From the NCBI GenBank assembly GCA_009841435.1, contig VXLW01000029.1, positions 45,906-109,905 of the forward strand: a stretch of DNA of 64,000 bases, given 5' to 3'. This document shows, in pieces, positions 57,488-64,000 of this stretch. The notes below the pieces were generated by a model that had not been told where the DNA came from, made no database searches, and worked only from the letters and a program-made list of their open reading frames with translations. The translations under genes and the position numbers were made by a program. Numbering within the stretch: the stretch's first letter is position 1; the number at the start of each line of letters is the position of its first letter. The DNA comes from Dehalococcoidia bacterium (GTDB taxonomy: Bacteria; Chloroflexota; Dehalococcoidia; Tepidiformales; Tepidiformaceae).

Positions 57488-58143
57488 GCTTTGGCCTCCG
57501 CAATCCCTGCTTCGACGTCGAGCAGCAGGTAACGGAAGTTGCTGCCCGGATCCGCCGGATCGCTGGGGTAAGGTTGCCAGCTTGTGAAGTAGCGCCCCCG
57601 CAGTCTGTGGGGCTCTTCCCGGCCCCGAATAGCATTGCGGCTCGGGTTCCCGGTCCAGGCCAGAGTCCCAGAAGGGACTTCTCGCCCCTCATACATCCGA
57701 AACGCTTCGTAGGCTGCTGTGCCCTTGCCCGAGCTCTCGTAAAACCGATCGTTCGTCAGCGCGATAACGTAACCGCCTTGAGCCAGTCCCTGGGCGATTA
57801 GGGATTCGGTTCGTGCGACATCCTTCCAGAAGTCGTAGAGGTACAGATTCTTGAAGGCTCGTTCTTTGAGTAGGAAGGGTTCATCGTTCGCGGTCAGCTC
57901 AGCTCTTCGTGTCCAGTACTTCAGCTCAATCGCGACCGCTCCCCCTGCCTCGGGAAGCCAGATGTCGACTTCGCCTCGGACGTCCTTCAGCGGGACGGGG
58001 TACTCAAGCCGCAACTCAACGTCTGGGTGGCGTCTCCGTAGCTCCCAGGCGAGCGCAAACTGGAAGTCAGCCTCCGAGTGGAACACTGGTCGTCGCTTCG
58101 CGAGCGATGCCATCGCCGCGTGAAGGTCAGTCGCTCCGAGCAT
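57484..58143 (-). CDS. PD-(D/E)XK nuclease-like protein, low GC
   Basis: A 219-residue protein with a restriction-endonuclease-like core: Glu in 'FHSEADFQFALAWELRRR', Asp in 'GEVDIWLPEAGG', and E-L-K in 'VAIELKYWTRR', which line up as E...D-x(n)-E-x-K. The C-terminal 'DFWKDVARTESLIAQGLAQGGYVIALTND' is a family-like helix block. Similar solitary proteins occur widely in prokaryotes with unknown roles. By eye the GC is about 50-57% in parts (57781-57900) against 78% in a mobA stretch, which suggests acquisition. I start at 58143, after a TATGAT hexamer 6 bases upstream. Confidence 0.75.
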   Translation of the reverse strand: MLGATDLHAAMASLAKRRPVFHSEADFQFALAWELRRRHPDVELRLEYPVPLKDVRGEVDIWLPEAGGAVAIELKYWTRRAELTANDEPFLLKERAFKNLYLYDFWKDVARTESLIAQGLAQGGYVIALTNDRFYESSGKGTAAYEAFRMYEGREVPSGTLAWTGNPSRNAIRGREEPHRLRGRYFTSWQPYPSDPADPGSNFRYLLLDVEAGIAEAKA

Positions 58144-58149
58144 CGCGCC

Positions 58150-58177
58150 ATCATAGCGAGCCCTGCTCGCGTACCCT
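58150..58177. promoter_or_regulatory. Overlapping divergent leaderless promoters (nuclease / mobA)
   Basis: Only 40 bases separate the two start codons. Minus-strand TATGAT (58155-58150) ends 6 bases before the nuclease ATG, and plus-strand TACCCT (58172-58177) ends 6 bases before the mobA ATG. The -35 region of each would fall over the -10 of the other, so the promoters may exclude each other. Confidence 0.55.
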
Positions 58178-58183
58178 GAGCCC

Positions 58184-58858
58184 ATGAGCAAGGGCGTCAC
58201 CGGCATCATCGTGGCGGGCGGGCTGAGCCGTCGCTTCGGCTCTGACAAGGCATCCGCCAGCCTCCGCGGACGCCCCCTCCTCCAGTGGGTACGTGACGCG
58301 CTCGCCCCTGCTGTCGACGAGATCGTGATCGTTACCGCCGCCGGCCAGACCCTTCCCCCCATGCACCCGGCCATCCCCGCGACCGTCGTCGAGGACCGCG
58401 AGCCTGAGCGAGGCCCGCTCGCGGGCCTCGCGGCCGGGTTCGCGGCCGCTGGCTCCCCGGTCTGCTTCGCCACCTCCTGCGATGCCCCCCTCCTCCGGAC
58501 CGCCGTCGCCGAGCGCGTCATCGATGCCCTCGGCGCCCATGACGCCGCGCTCCCCGAGGTGGGAGGCTTCCAGCAGCCGCTCACGGCGGCCTACCGCCGT
58601 GAGCCCTGCCTTGCGGCTGCCGAGGCAGCCCTGGCCGGTGGTGGCAACAAGGTCATCGATGCCTTTGCGGCCCTCGACGTGCTTGCCCTCGGCGAGGACC
58701 GGTTGACCCGCGTCGACCCCGACCTCCGCAGCTTCCGCAACGCCAACACCCCGGAGGATCTGGCCGCCATCGCGACGTTGCTGGACTCGCCACCGCCTGC
58801 CGCCCCGCCCCGCCGCAAGCGCGCCCGGGCCCGCACGAAGAGCCGCCGCCGCCACTAA
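58184..58858 (+). CDS. mobA: Molybdenum cofactor guanylyltransferase
   Basis: MobA attaches GMP to molybdopterin to make the bis-MGD form. The N-terminal nucleotidyltransferase motif 'IIVAGGLSRRFGSDKA' (residues 8-23) and the Mg-site 'FATSCDAPLL' are present. The C-terminal 20 residues are Arg/Lys-rich and look disordered, an extension not typical of the family. At 224 residues it is otherwise normal. The ATG follows TACCCT at 6 bases without a Shine-Dalgarno. It serves molybdoenzymes generally; note that YedY-type enzymes use the unmodified cofactor. Confidence 0.92.
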   Translation: MSKGVTGIIVAGGLSRRFGSDKASASLRGRPLLQWVRDALAPAVDEIVIVTAAGQTLPPMHPAIPATVVEDREPERGPLAGLAAGFAAAGSPVCFATSCDAPLLRTAVAERVIDALGAHDAALPEVGGFQQPLTAAYRREPCLAAAEAALAGGGNKVIDAFAALDVLALGEDRLTRVDPDLRSFRNANTPEDLAAIATLLDSPPPAAPPRRKRARARTKSRRRH

Positions 58859-58871
58859 GCCCGGCCCTGCG

Positions 58872-58914
58872 TACAATCGTCGATTGGCGCCCCGCGATGG
58901 GGCCAATCGAAAGG
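58872..58914 (+). promoter_or_regulatory. -10 element (TACAAT) and 5'-leader hairpin of the LLM gene
   Basis: TACAAT at 58872-58877 predicts a transcript from about 58884. The leader begins almost at once with a strong hairpin (58881-58909: CGATTGG pairs with CCAATCG, and CCCC with GGGG, loop GCGAT). It is followed directly by AAAGGA, so the stem touches the ribosome-binding site. No T-run follows. Confidence 0.5.
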
Positions 58915-58925
58915 ACACGAAGGCA

Positions 58926-60002
58926 ATGAAGGTTGGAAGCGGATTCGGCGGTGGCTGGATCACCGATGCAGCAGAAGGCGCGAGGCGCGCCGAGGAACTC
59001 GGTTTCGACTTCGCCAACGTCGCGGAGACCGCCCACGACTCGATGCTCGCCGCCACCCTCGCGGCGAACGCCACGGAGCGGCTGGAGATCGCCACCTCCG
59101 TCACGATCGCGTTCCCCCGTGTCCCCATGATCCTCGCGATGCAGGCCTGGGACATCCAGCACCTGAGCAAGGGACGCTTCGCGCTTGGTCTCGGCAGCCA
59201 GGTGAAGGGTCACAACCAGCGCCGCTTCAGCGTGCCCTGGGTGCCGCCCGCCCCTCGCATGAAGGACTACATCCGCACGCTCAAGGCCATCTGGAAGACC
59301 TTCCAGACCGGCGAGAAGCCGGACCACGTCACCGAGCACTACCAGTTCACGCTGATCAACCCCAACTTCAACCCCGGTCCCATCGAGTACCCCGAGCCCA
59401 AGGTCATGCTCGCCTGCGTCGGCGCCGGCATGGCCCGTGCCGCCGGCGAGGTTGCCGACGGCGTCTACCCCCACGGGTTCATGACCGACAAGTACATGCG
59501 CGAGGTTGTGCTCCCCAACATCGCCATCGGCCTTCGCCGCTCCGGCCGCAAGTGGGAGGACATCGAGCTTTCCGGCGGCGGTTTCACCGTCTTCGGCGAG
59601 ACCGAGTCCGAGATCGAGCAGGGCCTTGAGGCCCTCCGCCAGCCGATTTCGTTCTACGGCTCCACCCGCAGCTACCACGATGTCTTCGAGATCCACGGCT
59701 GGAAGGACCTCGGCATGGAGCTCCACTCCCTCTCGCTCGCGGGCAAGTGGGACGAGATGCGCCGCGTCATCCCCGAGGACGTCCTCCGCGGCTTTGCCCA
59801 GACCTCGACCTACGACAACCTCCCGAACTTCATCCGCGAGCACCGCGAGTACGCCAGCCGCGTTGGCTTCGGTATGCGCACCGAGACGCCCGAGCAGCGT
59901 GAGCGCTTCGCCCACATCCTCGGCGAGATCCAGAAGGTGGAGGTGCCGCGCGTCCCCCGCGGGCTTGAGGACGCCATCCTCCAGAGCGCAGCCGCCTCCT
60001 GA
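58926..60002 (+). CDS. LLM-class F420-dependent oxidoreductase (TIGR03617-like)
   Basis: A 358-residue luciferase-like enzyme. 'RLEIATSVTIAFPRVPMILAMQAWDIQHLSKGRFALGLGSQVKGHN' is the classical cofactor segment, and 'YIRTLKAIWKTFQTGEKPDHVTEHYQFTLINPNF' matches the TIGR03617 subgroup. It would use F420 or FMN; the substrate is unknown. The start is set at 58926 because the sequence 'KVGSGFGGGW' opens the fold and AAAGGA lies upstream. Third LLM protein of the window, with an unusual structured leader. Confidence 0.9.
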   Translation: MKVGSGFGGGWITDAAEGARRAEELGFDFANVAETAHDSMLAATLAANATERLEIATSVTIAFPRVPMILAMQAWDIQHLSKGRFALGLGSQVKGHNQRRFSVPWVPPAPRMKDYIRTLKAIWKTFQTGEKPDHVTEHYQFTLINPNFNPGPIEYPEPKVMLACVGAGMARAAGEVADGVYPHGFMTDKYMREVVLPNIAIGLRRSGRKWEDIELSGGGFTVFGETESEIEQGLEALRQPISFYGSTRSYHDVFEIHGWKDLGMELHSLSLAGKWDEMRRVIPEDVLRGFAQTSTYDNLPNFIREHREYASRVGFGMRTETPEQRERFAHILGEIQKVEVPRVPRGLEDAILQSAAAS

Positions 60003-60013
60003 GTCCCGGCTCC

Positions 60014-60670
60014 GTGGCCGAACGCAGGGATGGGCCCTACGTCTGGCTAACATGGCTCGCGCAGTGGATGAGCGGGCAGAACACCTGCGAGTGGTCGGTC
60101 TGGTTCAGGGCCCACTGGCAGGACTACGAACGCGTCGAAGATGAGACCGACTGGGCTGCCTACCGCGCCCGCCACACGAAGCTGCTGAGGGAGACCCACC
60201 GCGCCCTGAACGACGACGGCTACCGCGTGAAGCGCGAGAACCAGAACCGCTTCACCTACCGCCACGAGGCCGAGGTCGAGGTGGTCGTCGGGGGAAAGCC
60301 TGATCTGGTGGCGCTGGGCGAGCACGACAACATCGTCCTGGACACCAAGACCGGCAGGGCGCACGACTGGCACGAGTTCCAGGTGCTCATTCCCATGGCG
60401 CTCCTGCCGCAGTCGAACCTCGTGGAGCACCATGAGCGCCGCTTCCGCGGCCGCCTGGTCTACGAAGACGGCGCCGTCCGGGACTTTGACCAGCGCCAGG
60501 CCGACGACATCCTCGAACAGCTTCCGTACTTCCTCGACGTCCTCGGCGGGCCCGAGGAGGGAGCAATGCGCGTCCCCAGCTGGCAAGAGTGCCGCTATTG
60601 CCCCATCAGCAAGGCGCACTGCCCCGACCGCATCGAGGCCGCTCCCGCCGGGGAGTGGGACGAGGGCTAG
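60014..60670 (+). CDS. Cas4-like iron-sulfur PD-(D/E)XK nuclease, orphan
   Basis: A 218-residue exonuclease-like protein. The nuclease core shows D97 in 'GGKPDLVAL' and D110-x-K112 in 'IVLDTKTG', preceded by 'YRHEAEVEV' for the fold. Four cysteines, C25 near the N-terminus and C193, C196 and C203 at the C-terminus ('CRYCPISKAHC'), are spaced as the 4Fe-4S cluster of Cas4 and AddB-type nucleases. No CRISPR array, Cas1 or Cas2 gene is near. GTG start, 12 bases after the LLM gene; no obvious Shine-Dalgarno. The 3' end overlaps the convergent SnoaL-like gene by 4 bases. Confidence 0.83.
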   Translation: MAERRDGPYVWLTWLAQWMSGQNTCEWSVWFRAHWQDYERVEDETDWAAYRARHTKLLRETHRALNDDGYRVKRENQNRFTYRHEAEVEVVVGGKPDLVALGEHDNIVLDTKTGRAHDWHEFQVLIPMALLPQSNLVEHHERRFRGRLVYEDGAVRDFDQRQADDILEQLPYFLDVLGGPEEGAMRVPSWQECRYCPISKAHCPDRIEAAPAGEWDEG

Positions 60671-61134
60671 AGCCGGCCCGGGTGCCCGGGGTGGTCGGCG
60701 GGAGTCGCCTCCACGCCGGGCGTGAAGCTCCCGATGCCCACGACCTCGCGGCGGGCAAACAGCCACTCGCCCTCAAGTTTCGTGAGCTCGTCCACCCAGC
60801 GGCCCCAGTAGTGGGTGTGCTCCATCGAGCCCTTGATGCGGTGGAACGCGTACACGTACGACTGCGCCCGGGCAGTCGTCTCGCCGGTCAGCTCGATCTG
60901 CACGTTCGTCAGGTGGTGGCTGGTCGCGTGGAAGCCGGCCAGGATGCCCGTCAGCCGCTCCGCGATCGCCTCCCGGCCGCGGGAGTCGCCCCAGTACACG
61001 CCGAGCCCGTCCGGGGCGAAGCACGCGGCCGCACCCACCGGATCGTTTGCGTCGATGCGGTCGGCGTAGCGCACCATCAGCCGCGTGATGGCGTCGCGCT
61101 CCAGCAGGTCGCGCAGGGCGTCCGCGTCCGACAC
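60667..61134 (-). CDS. SnoaL-like (NTF2-fold) protein
   Basis: A 155-residue cone-shaped fold protein of the SnoaL/NTF2 superfamily, with opening helix 'LRDLLERDAITRLMVRYADRIDAND' and sheet 'VGAAACFAPDGLGVYW'. The 'YADRID' Tyr-Asp pair is common in the SnoaL_4 branch, where members act as polyketide cyclases, dehydratases or ring-hydroxylating subunits. The substrate is unknown. It follows a second SnoaL-like gene with 1 base between. Confidence 0.85.
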   Translation of the reverse strand: MSDADALRDLLERDAITRLMVRYADRIDANDPVGAAACFAPDGLGVYWGDSRGREAIAERLTGILAGFHATSHHLTNVQIELTGETTARAQSYVYAFHRIKGSMEHTHYWGRWVDELTKLEGEWLFARREVVGIGSFTPGVEATPADHPGHPGRL

Positions 61135-61135
61135 G

Positions 61136-61609
61136 TCAACTCGCCTCCCGCGGGCCGCGGTACTCCCGGTTCGGCCACACGAAGTCGATGTACGTCCGCT
61201 CGATCTTCCACTCCCCGTCGACCTTGCGGTACACGTCGTCGTAGATGCCCATCAGCATCAGCGGATTCTGGTCCGCGGGGCCGCTCAGGGAGAGGTCCAG
61301 CAGGTACCAGCGAGCCCTTGCCGTGTCGGCGCCCGTCAGCTCGATCCACTCGTTCGTGTTCGCGTGCATCGCTCCCGTGAACTGGCCCGCGTCGCCGCTG
61401 AATTCCTCGTAACCGGCACGGATGCGCTCCTTGCCGACCCAGTCGCCGCCGTAGTTCGGCCCGAATTCGCAGACGGCGTCGTCCGTGAACAGGTCCATGA
61501 GGCTGTCGATGTCGGCCATGTCGTAGTAGTGCGAGTAGAGGATGCGGACGCGCTTGATCGCCTCGATCTCGAGTAGTTGCTCTACGGTCACAGGGGCTGT
61601 CGATGCCAT
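61136..61609 (-). CDS. SnoaL-like (NTF2-fold) protein
   Basis: A 157-residue paralogue-like protein. The opening is 'QLLEIEAIKRVRILYSHYYDMADIDSLMDLFTDDAVCEF', the same fold as the neighbour, though the two share little beyond the pattern. A late 'GEWKIERTYIDFVW' strand is typical. AGAAGGAGG lies 7 bases before the ATG. The two adjacent genes could form a heterodimer or process related substrates. Confidence 0.87.
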   Translation of the reverse strand: MASTAPVTVEQLLEIEAIKRVRILYSHYYDMADIDSLMDLFTDDAVCEFGPNYGGDWVGKERIRAGYEEFSGDAGQFTGAMHANTNEWIELTGADTARARWYLLDLSLSGPADQNPLMLMGIYDDVYRKVDGEWKIERTYIDFVWPNREYRGPREAS

Positions 61610-61681
61610 GTGCGGCCTCCTTCTGGGTGCGTGAAGTTGCTGCGCGCGCGGTAGCCTAGCACGGCCCTGAACGGAGACGGG

Positions 61682-62530
61682 TCAGGTTCCGAAGATCCTC
61701 CGCAGCGAGGGCGCCAAGCCCCGTGGCGAGAGCGTGAACACGATCAGGAAGAACAGGGCCGAAGTCACGACGATCGCCGGGCCAGAGGCCACGTCGGCAT
61801 GGAAGGAGGCGTACAGCCCGATGACCACCGACAAGACGCCGAAGACGGCGCCCACAAGCATGATCAACGGCACCCGGCGCACCACCAGTGCGGCCGTCGC
61901 CGCTGTGGCTACGAGCATCGCCATCACCAGGGCCACGCCCACCAGCCGGAAGGCTGCTACCGCCGCCAGCGCCACCAGCACCATCAGGCCGGTCTGCACG
62001 AGCGCCACCGGCACGCCCGCAGCCGCCGCCATCGTCGGGTCGTACGCCACGAACAGCATCTCCCGATAGAAGATGGCCATCACCACGACGACCACAATCG
62101 AGAGTATTGCCATCACGATGATGTCTTCCGTGGGCACCGTCAGGATGTTCCCCACCAGGAACGAGCTGAGCTCAAGCGTGTAGTTCCGCGCACGGCTGAT
62201 CAGCAGGATTCCGAAGGCGAAGAGGGCCGCAAAGAGGATACCGATGGCCGTGTCCTCGCGGAGCCGTGCGCGCGTCAGCGCCGAGACCCCCACCGCCGTC
62301 AACCCCGCTGCCACCGCTGCCCCAAGGCTGATGAGGATCGATCCGCCCCCCGCCAGGAACGCGATCGCCGCGCCCGCCAGCGAGGTGTGCGCGACGGCGT
62401 CCGTCAGGAACGCCAGTCCCTTGATCACGACAAACGCGCCGACGACTGAGCAGGCCAGCGCCACCAGCGCTCCGGCCAGCAATGCCCGCTGCATGAACTC
62501 GAACTGCCAGGGGTCGGTCAGCCAGTCCAT
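61682..62530 (-). CDS. znuB: Metal ABC transporter permease (ZnuB/MntB family)
   Basis: A 282-residue integral membrane protein with about eight helices of the ABC-3 family, which carry Zn2+ or Mn2+. 'ALLAGALVALACSVVGAFVVIKGLAFLTDAVAHTSLAG' is the conserved N-terminal pair. 'GLMVLVALAAVAAFRLVGVALVMAMLVATAATA' carries the ATPase-contact loop. I start at 62530, 8 bases after the ATPase stop. A longer upstream frame overlaps the ATPase gene and is rejected. It is the last gene of the operon. Confidence 0.92.
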   Translation of the reverse strand: MDWLTDPWQFEFMQRALLAGALVALACSVVGAFVVIKGLAFLTDAVAHTSLAGAAIAFLAGGGSILISLGAAVAAGLTAVGVSALTRARLREDTAIGILFAALFAFGILLISRARNYTLELSSFLVGNILTVPTEDIIVMAILSIVVVVVMAIFYREMLFVAYDPTMAAAAGVPVALVQTGLMVLVALAAVAAFRLVGVALVMAMLVATAATAALVVRRVPLIMLVGAVFGVLSVVIGLYASFHADVASGPAIVVTSALFFLIVFTLSPRGLAPSLRRIFGT

Positions 62531-62538
62531 GCCCGCCC

Positions 62539-63393
62539 CTACCCCCGGCCGCGCCCCTCGTGCCCGCGCACGGGGTGGCTGTGGCGGGCGTGCTCGCGGT
62601 CCCGGTGGGGGTCTTCGCGCTCGTAGTGGTCGTGGGACGACAGCGCCAGCCTGTTGCCTTCCGCCCCCATCACCAGTGCATGCCCTTCGAATGTGCGGTT
62701 GAGCATCTCCTCCGTGATCGTCGTCGCGGGCGGTCCGTACGTGACGACCTGGCGGTTGAGGAACAGCGTCAGGTCGCAGCACTCGGCGGCGCAGCCGATG
62801 TCGTGCGTGCAGAACACGATGCTCGCACCGTCGGCGGCCAACTCGCCCAGCAGGTCGATCATCTCCTGCTCGGAGCGCGTGTCGAGCCCGGCAGTGGGCT
62901 CATCCAGCAGAAAGAGGTCAGGATTCCGCACCAGCGCCCGTGCGCAGAGCACGCGGCGTTGTTGCCCCCCGCTCAGTTCGCCCGCCTGACGGTCGGCGAG
63001 GTGGTCGACGGAGAGCCGCTTAAGCGCCGTCATGATGCGGTCCTGCTCTTCCGACCTGCGCCGGAAGCGGTCCAGTCCGAGCGCCTTCCGGTAGAGGCCC
63101 ATCGCCACTACCTCCCGCACCGTCACAGGAAAGTTCCAGTCGATGTCCTCCGCTTGCGGCATATAGCCAACCTGCCGCCGCGCTTCCCGTGGCGTGCCGC
63201 CGAGGACGCAGACGTCGCCCTCCCACGGTTCGATCAGGCCGACCAGCGTCTTGATCAGCGTGCTCTTGCCCGAGCCGTTCGGCCCCAGCAGCCCCATGAC
63301 CTTCCCCTGCGGCAACGAGAACGACACGTCCTCGATGGCCCGGTGCCCGCGGTAGCCCGTGGTCAGGCTCTTGACCTCGATGGCGGGAACCAC
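62539..63393 (-). CDS. znuC: Metal ABC transporter ATP-binding protein (ZnuC/MntA family)
   Basis: A 284-residue ATPase. Walker A is 'GLLGPNGSGKSTLIKTL', the Q-loop 'VGYMPQAEDIDWNFP' is the ZnuC/MntB-type insertion, the signature is 'LSGGQQRRVLCARAL', and Walker B 'LFLLDEPTAGLD', with the switch His in 'FCTHDIG'. The C-terminal 40 residues are His/Arg/Asp-rich ('HDHYEREDPHRDREHARHSH'), possibly an extra metal-binding tail. The start is a GTG, 7 bases after the binding-protein stop. Confidence 0.94.
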   Translation of the reverse strand: MVPAIEVKSLTTGYRGHRAIEDVSFSLPQGKVMGLLGPNGSGKSTLIKTLVGLIEPWEGDVCVLGGTPREARRQVGYMPQAEDIDWNFPVTVREVVAMGLYRKALGLDRFRRRSEEQDRIMTALKRLSVDHLADRQAGELSGGQQRRVLCARALVRNPDLFLLDEPTAGLDTRSEQEMIDLLGELAADGASIVFCTHDIGCAAECCDLTLFLNRQVVTYGPPATTITEEMLNRTFEGHALVMGAEGNRLALSSHDHYEREDPHRDREHARHSHPVRGHEGRGRG

Positions 63394-63399
63394 TTTGCG

Positions 63400-64000
63400 T
63401 TACTCCGCGATGCCGTTGGCGATGGCGCGGAGGAACTCCACGTAGGTTGGATACTCCTCAGCCAGGCCCCCGGAAGGAATCGTGCGGACAGTCGCGCCCG
63501 TGTCGCGGGCGATCTGCTCGATCACGCGCGCACTGAACTGCGGCTCGGTGAAGATGAAGGGGATCCCCAGCTCGGTGATGTGCTCCACCAGCTCCGTGAT
63601 GGTTGAGGCGCTCGGCTCCTCCTCCGGGCCCTCCACCACGAAGCCCAGGATCGTCAGCCCGTAGCGGTCGGCGAAGTAGCCGTAGGCGTCGTGGAAGGTG
63701 ACCAGGTAGCGGCGCTCCTCCGGGAGCCCGGCCAGTTGCTCGCGGATCTCGCCGTCGAGCTCGCGCAGCTCTGCGATGTACTCCGAGGCGCGCTCGCGGT
63801 AGTAGTCAGCCCCATCCGGGTCAAGCCGCGTGAGCTCGTCACGGATTTCCTCGACCGCCTGGATGGTGAAGTCGATGTCCATCCAGAAGTGCGGGTCGAA
63901 GGCGCCATGTCCGTGCCCTCCCTCGTCGCCGTGGTCGTCGCCTTCCTCGTCGCCGTGGTCGTCTTCGTCCTCGTCGCCGTGGTCGTCTTCGTCCTCGTCG
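63400..64000 (-). CDS. znuA: Metal ABC transporter substrate-binding protein, ZnuA type (5' end outside window)
   Basis: The reading frame is open through the window end, so the signal peptide and N-terminal lobe are missing. At 63900-64000 it codes for an acidic, His-rich loop made of repeats of DEDEDDHG, then 'GHGHGAFDPHFWMDIDF'. The DPHFW histidine is a usual zinc ligand of the cluster A-I binding proteins. Further ligands include H in 'TFHDAYGYFADRYG' and Asp/Glu near 'FTEPQFSA'. A long acidic-His loop favours zinc over manganese. The protein is the first gene of the transporter operon. Confidence 0.93.
   Translation of the reverse strand, partial: DEDEDDHGDEDEDDHGDEEGDDHGDEGGHGHGAFDPHFWMDIDFTIQAVEEIRDELTRLDPDGADYYRERASEYIAELRELDGEIREQLAGLPEERRYLVTFHDAYGYFADRYGLTILGFVVEGPEEEPSASTITELVEHITELGIPFIFTEPQFSARVIEQIARDTGATVRTIPSGGLAEEYPTYVEFLRAIANGIAE
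63928..63999 (-). repeat. Tandem 24-bp repeat coding for the acidic-His loop of ZnuA
   Basis: Three 24-base units, 63999-63976, 63975-63952 and 63951-63928. The first two are identical and code for DEDEDDHG; the third codes for DEEGDDHG. The array may continue beyond the window. Such a repeat can change copy number by slippage and so alter the length of the metal-binding loop. Confidence 0.85.

Noticed and set aside
60014..60670. Evidence for a CRISPR-Cas system from the Cas4-like protein
   Set aside because: No direct-repeat array and no cas1, cas2 or effector gene within the window.
61682..62782. Longer start for the ABC permease
   Set aside because: The extra 84 residues overlap the ATPase gene antisense-like in frame and have no membrane or permease character.
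63928..63999. Tandem repeat as a CRISPR array
   Set aside because: The 24-base units have no spacers and are in frame within ZnuA, coding for an acidic-His loop.

Overview
The window is a dense, GC-rich stretch of bacterial chromosome with about 65 protein genes, three tRNAs and very little intergenic DNA. Several traits point to Chloroflexota, possibly near Dehalococcoidia: a split methylmalonyl-CoA mutase with MeaB, three luciferase-like (F420/FMN type) oxidoreductases, two PPOX-fold flavin proteins, a DUF3090 protein and an orphan TIGR03936/DUF2344 protein. Actinobacteria share many of these, so the assignment is an inference. I see no insertion sequence, integrase, prophage or CRISPR array.

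Layout. 1-1.0 kb: 3' end of an amino-acid-type ABC binding protein. 1.07-4.0: uvrA. 4.0-7.3 (minus): hisH-hisA-hisF-hisI plus a RibD-C-type reductase, mostly joined by short overlaps. 7.4-10.5: an unusually long ligA and a methyltransferase. 10.5-16.1: the rod-shape operon mreB-mreC-mreD-mrdA-rodA. 16.2-20.7: a cyclase-family hydrolase, two divergent cytochromes P450 and an AlkD-like repair protein. 20.7-21.0: tRNA-Gln, tRNA-Leu and tRNA-Gly (minus). 21.1-26.4 (minus): a Cys-rich protein, queD, a DUF6285-like/phosphotransferase pair, a YwrD-type gamma-glutamyltransferase, Bcp peroxiredoxin and a PPOX protein. 26.5-36.2: a thioredoxin fusion protein, a small zinc-ribbon protein, a rhodanese, two peptidases (S9 and M24), a membrane molybdopterin oxidoreductase, a HAD hydrolase, DUF3090 and an alpha/beta hydrolase. 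36.3-42.3: an F420-type oxidoreductase, typA, a PPOX protein, a phosphofructokinase with pyrophosphate-type residues and an epoxide hydrolase.

42.4-46.8 is a propionate/methylmalonyl module: mutase catalytic subunit, DinB-like protein, double-domain epimerase, cobalamin-binding subunit and MeaB. It runs on through coupled starts into DUF2344 and a histidine phosphatase. 48.1-49.9: an FtsB/DivIC-like protein and tilS. 49.9-52.4 (minus): an NAD(P)-binding gene flanked by an exact 18-bp direct repeat, an LLM oxidoreductase and a CysQ-like phosphatase. 52.4-57.1: a YyaL-type protein, a CnoX-like thioredoxin-TPR, DAHP synthase and an ASCH-like/winged-helix protein. 57.1-58.1 (minus): a low-GC PD-(D/E)XK nuclease-like gene with a small partner. 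58.2-60.7: mobA, an LLM oxidoreductase and an orphan Cas4-like nuclease. 60.7-64.0 (minus): two SnoaL-like proteins and a zinc-type ABC transporter operon whose binding-protein gene runs off the window.

Points worth a second look: a duplicated helix-hairpin-helix module in LigA; an 18-bp repeat bracketing one gene; a -10-like hexamer 6-10 nt before many start codons, suggesting widespread leaderless transcription; a thioredoxin fused to an uncharacterised domain; a cytochrome-b/internal-Tat/sulfite-oxidase fusion; and two solitary nucleases of the PD-(D/E)XK fold.
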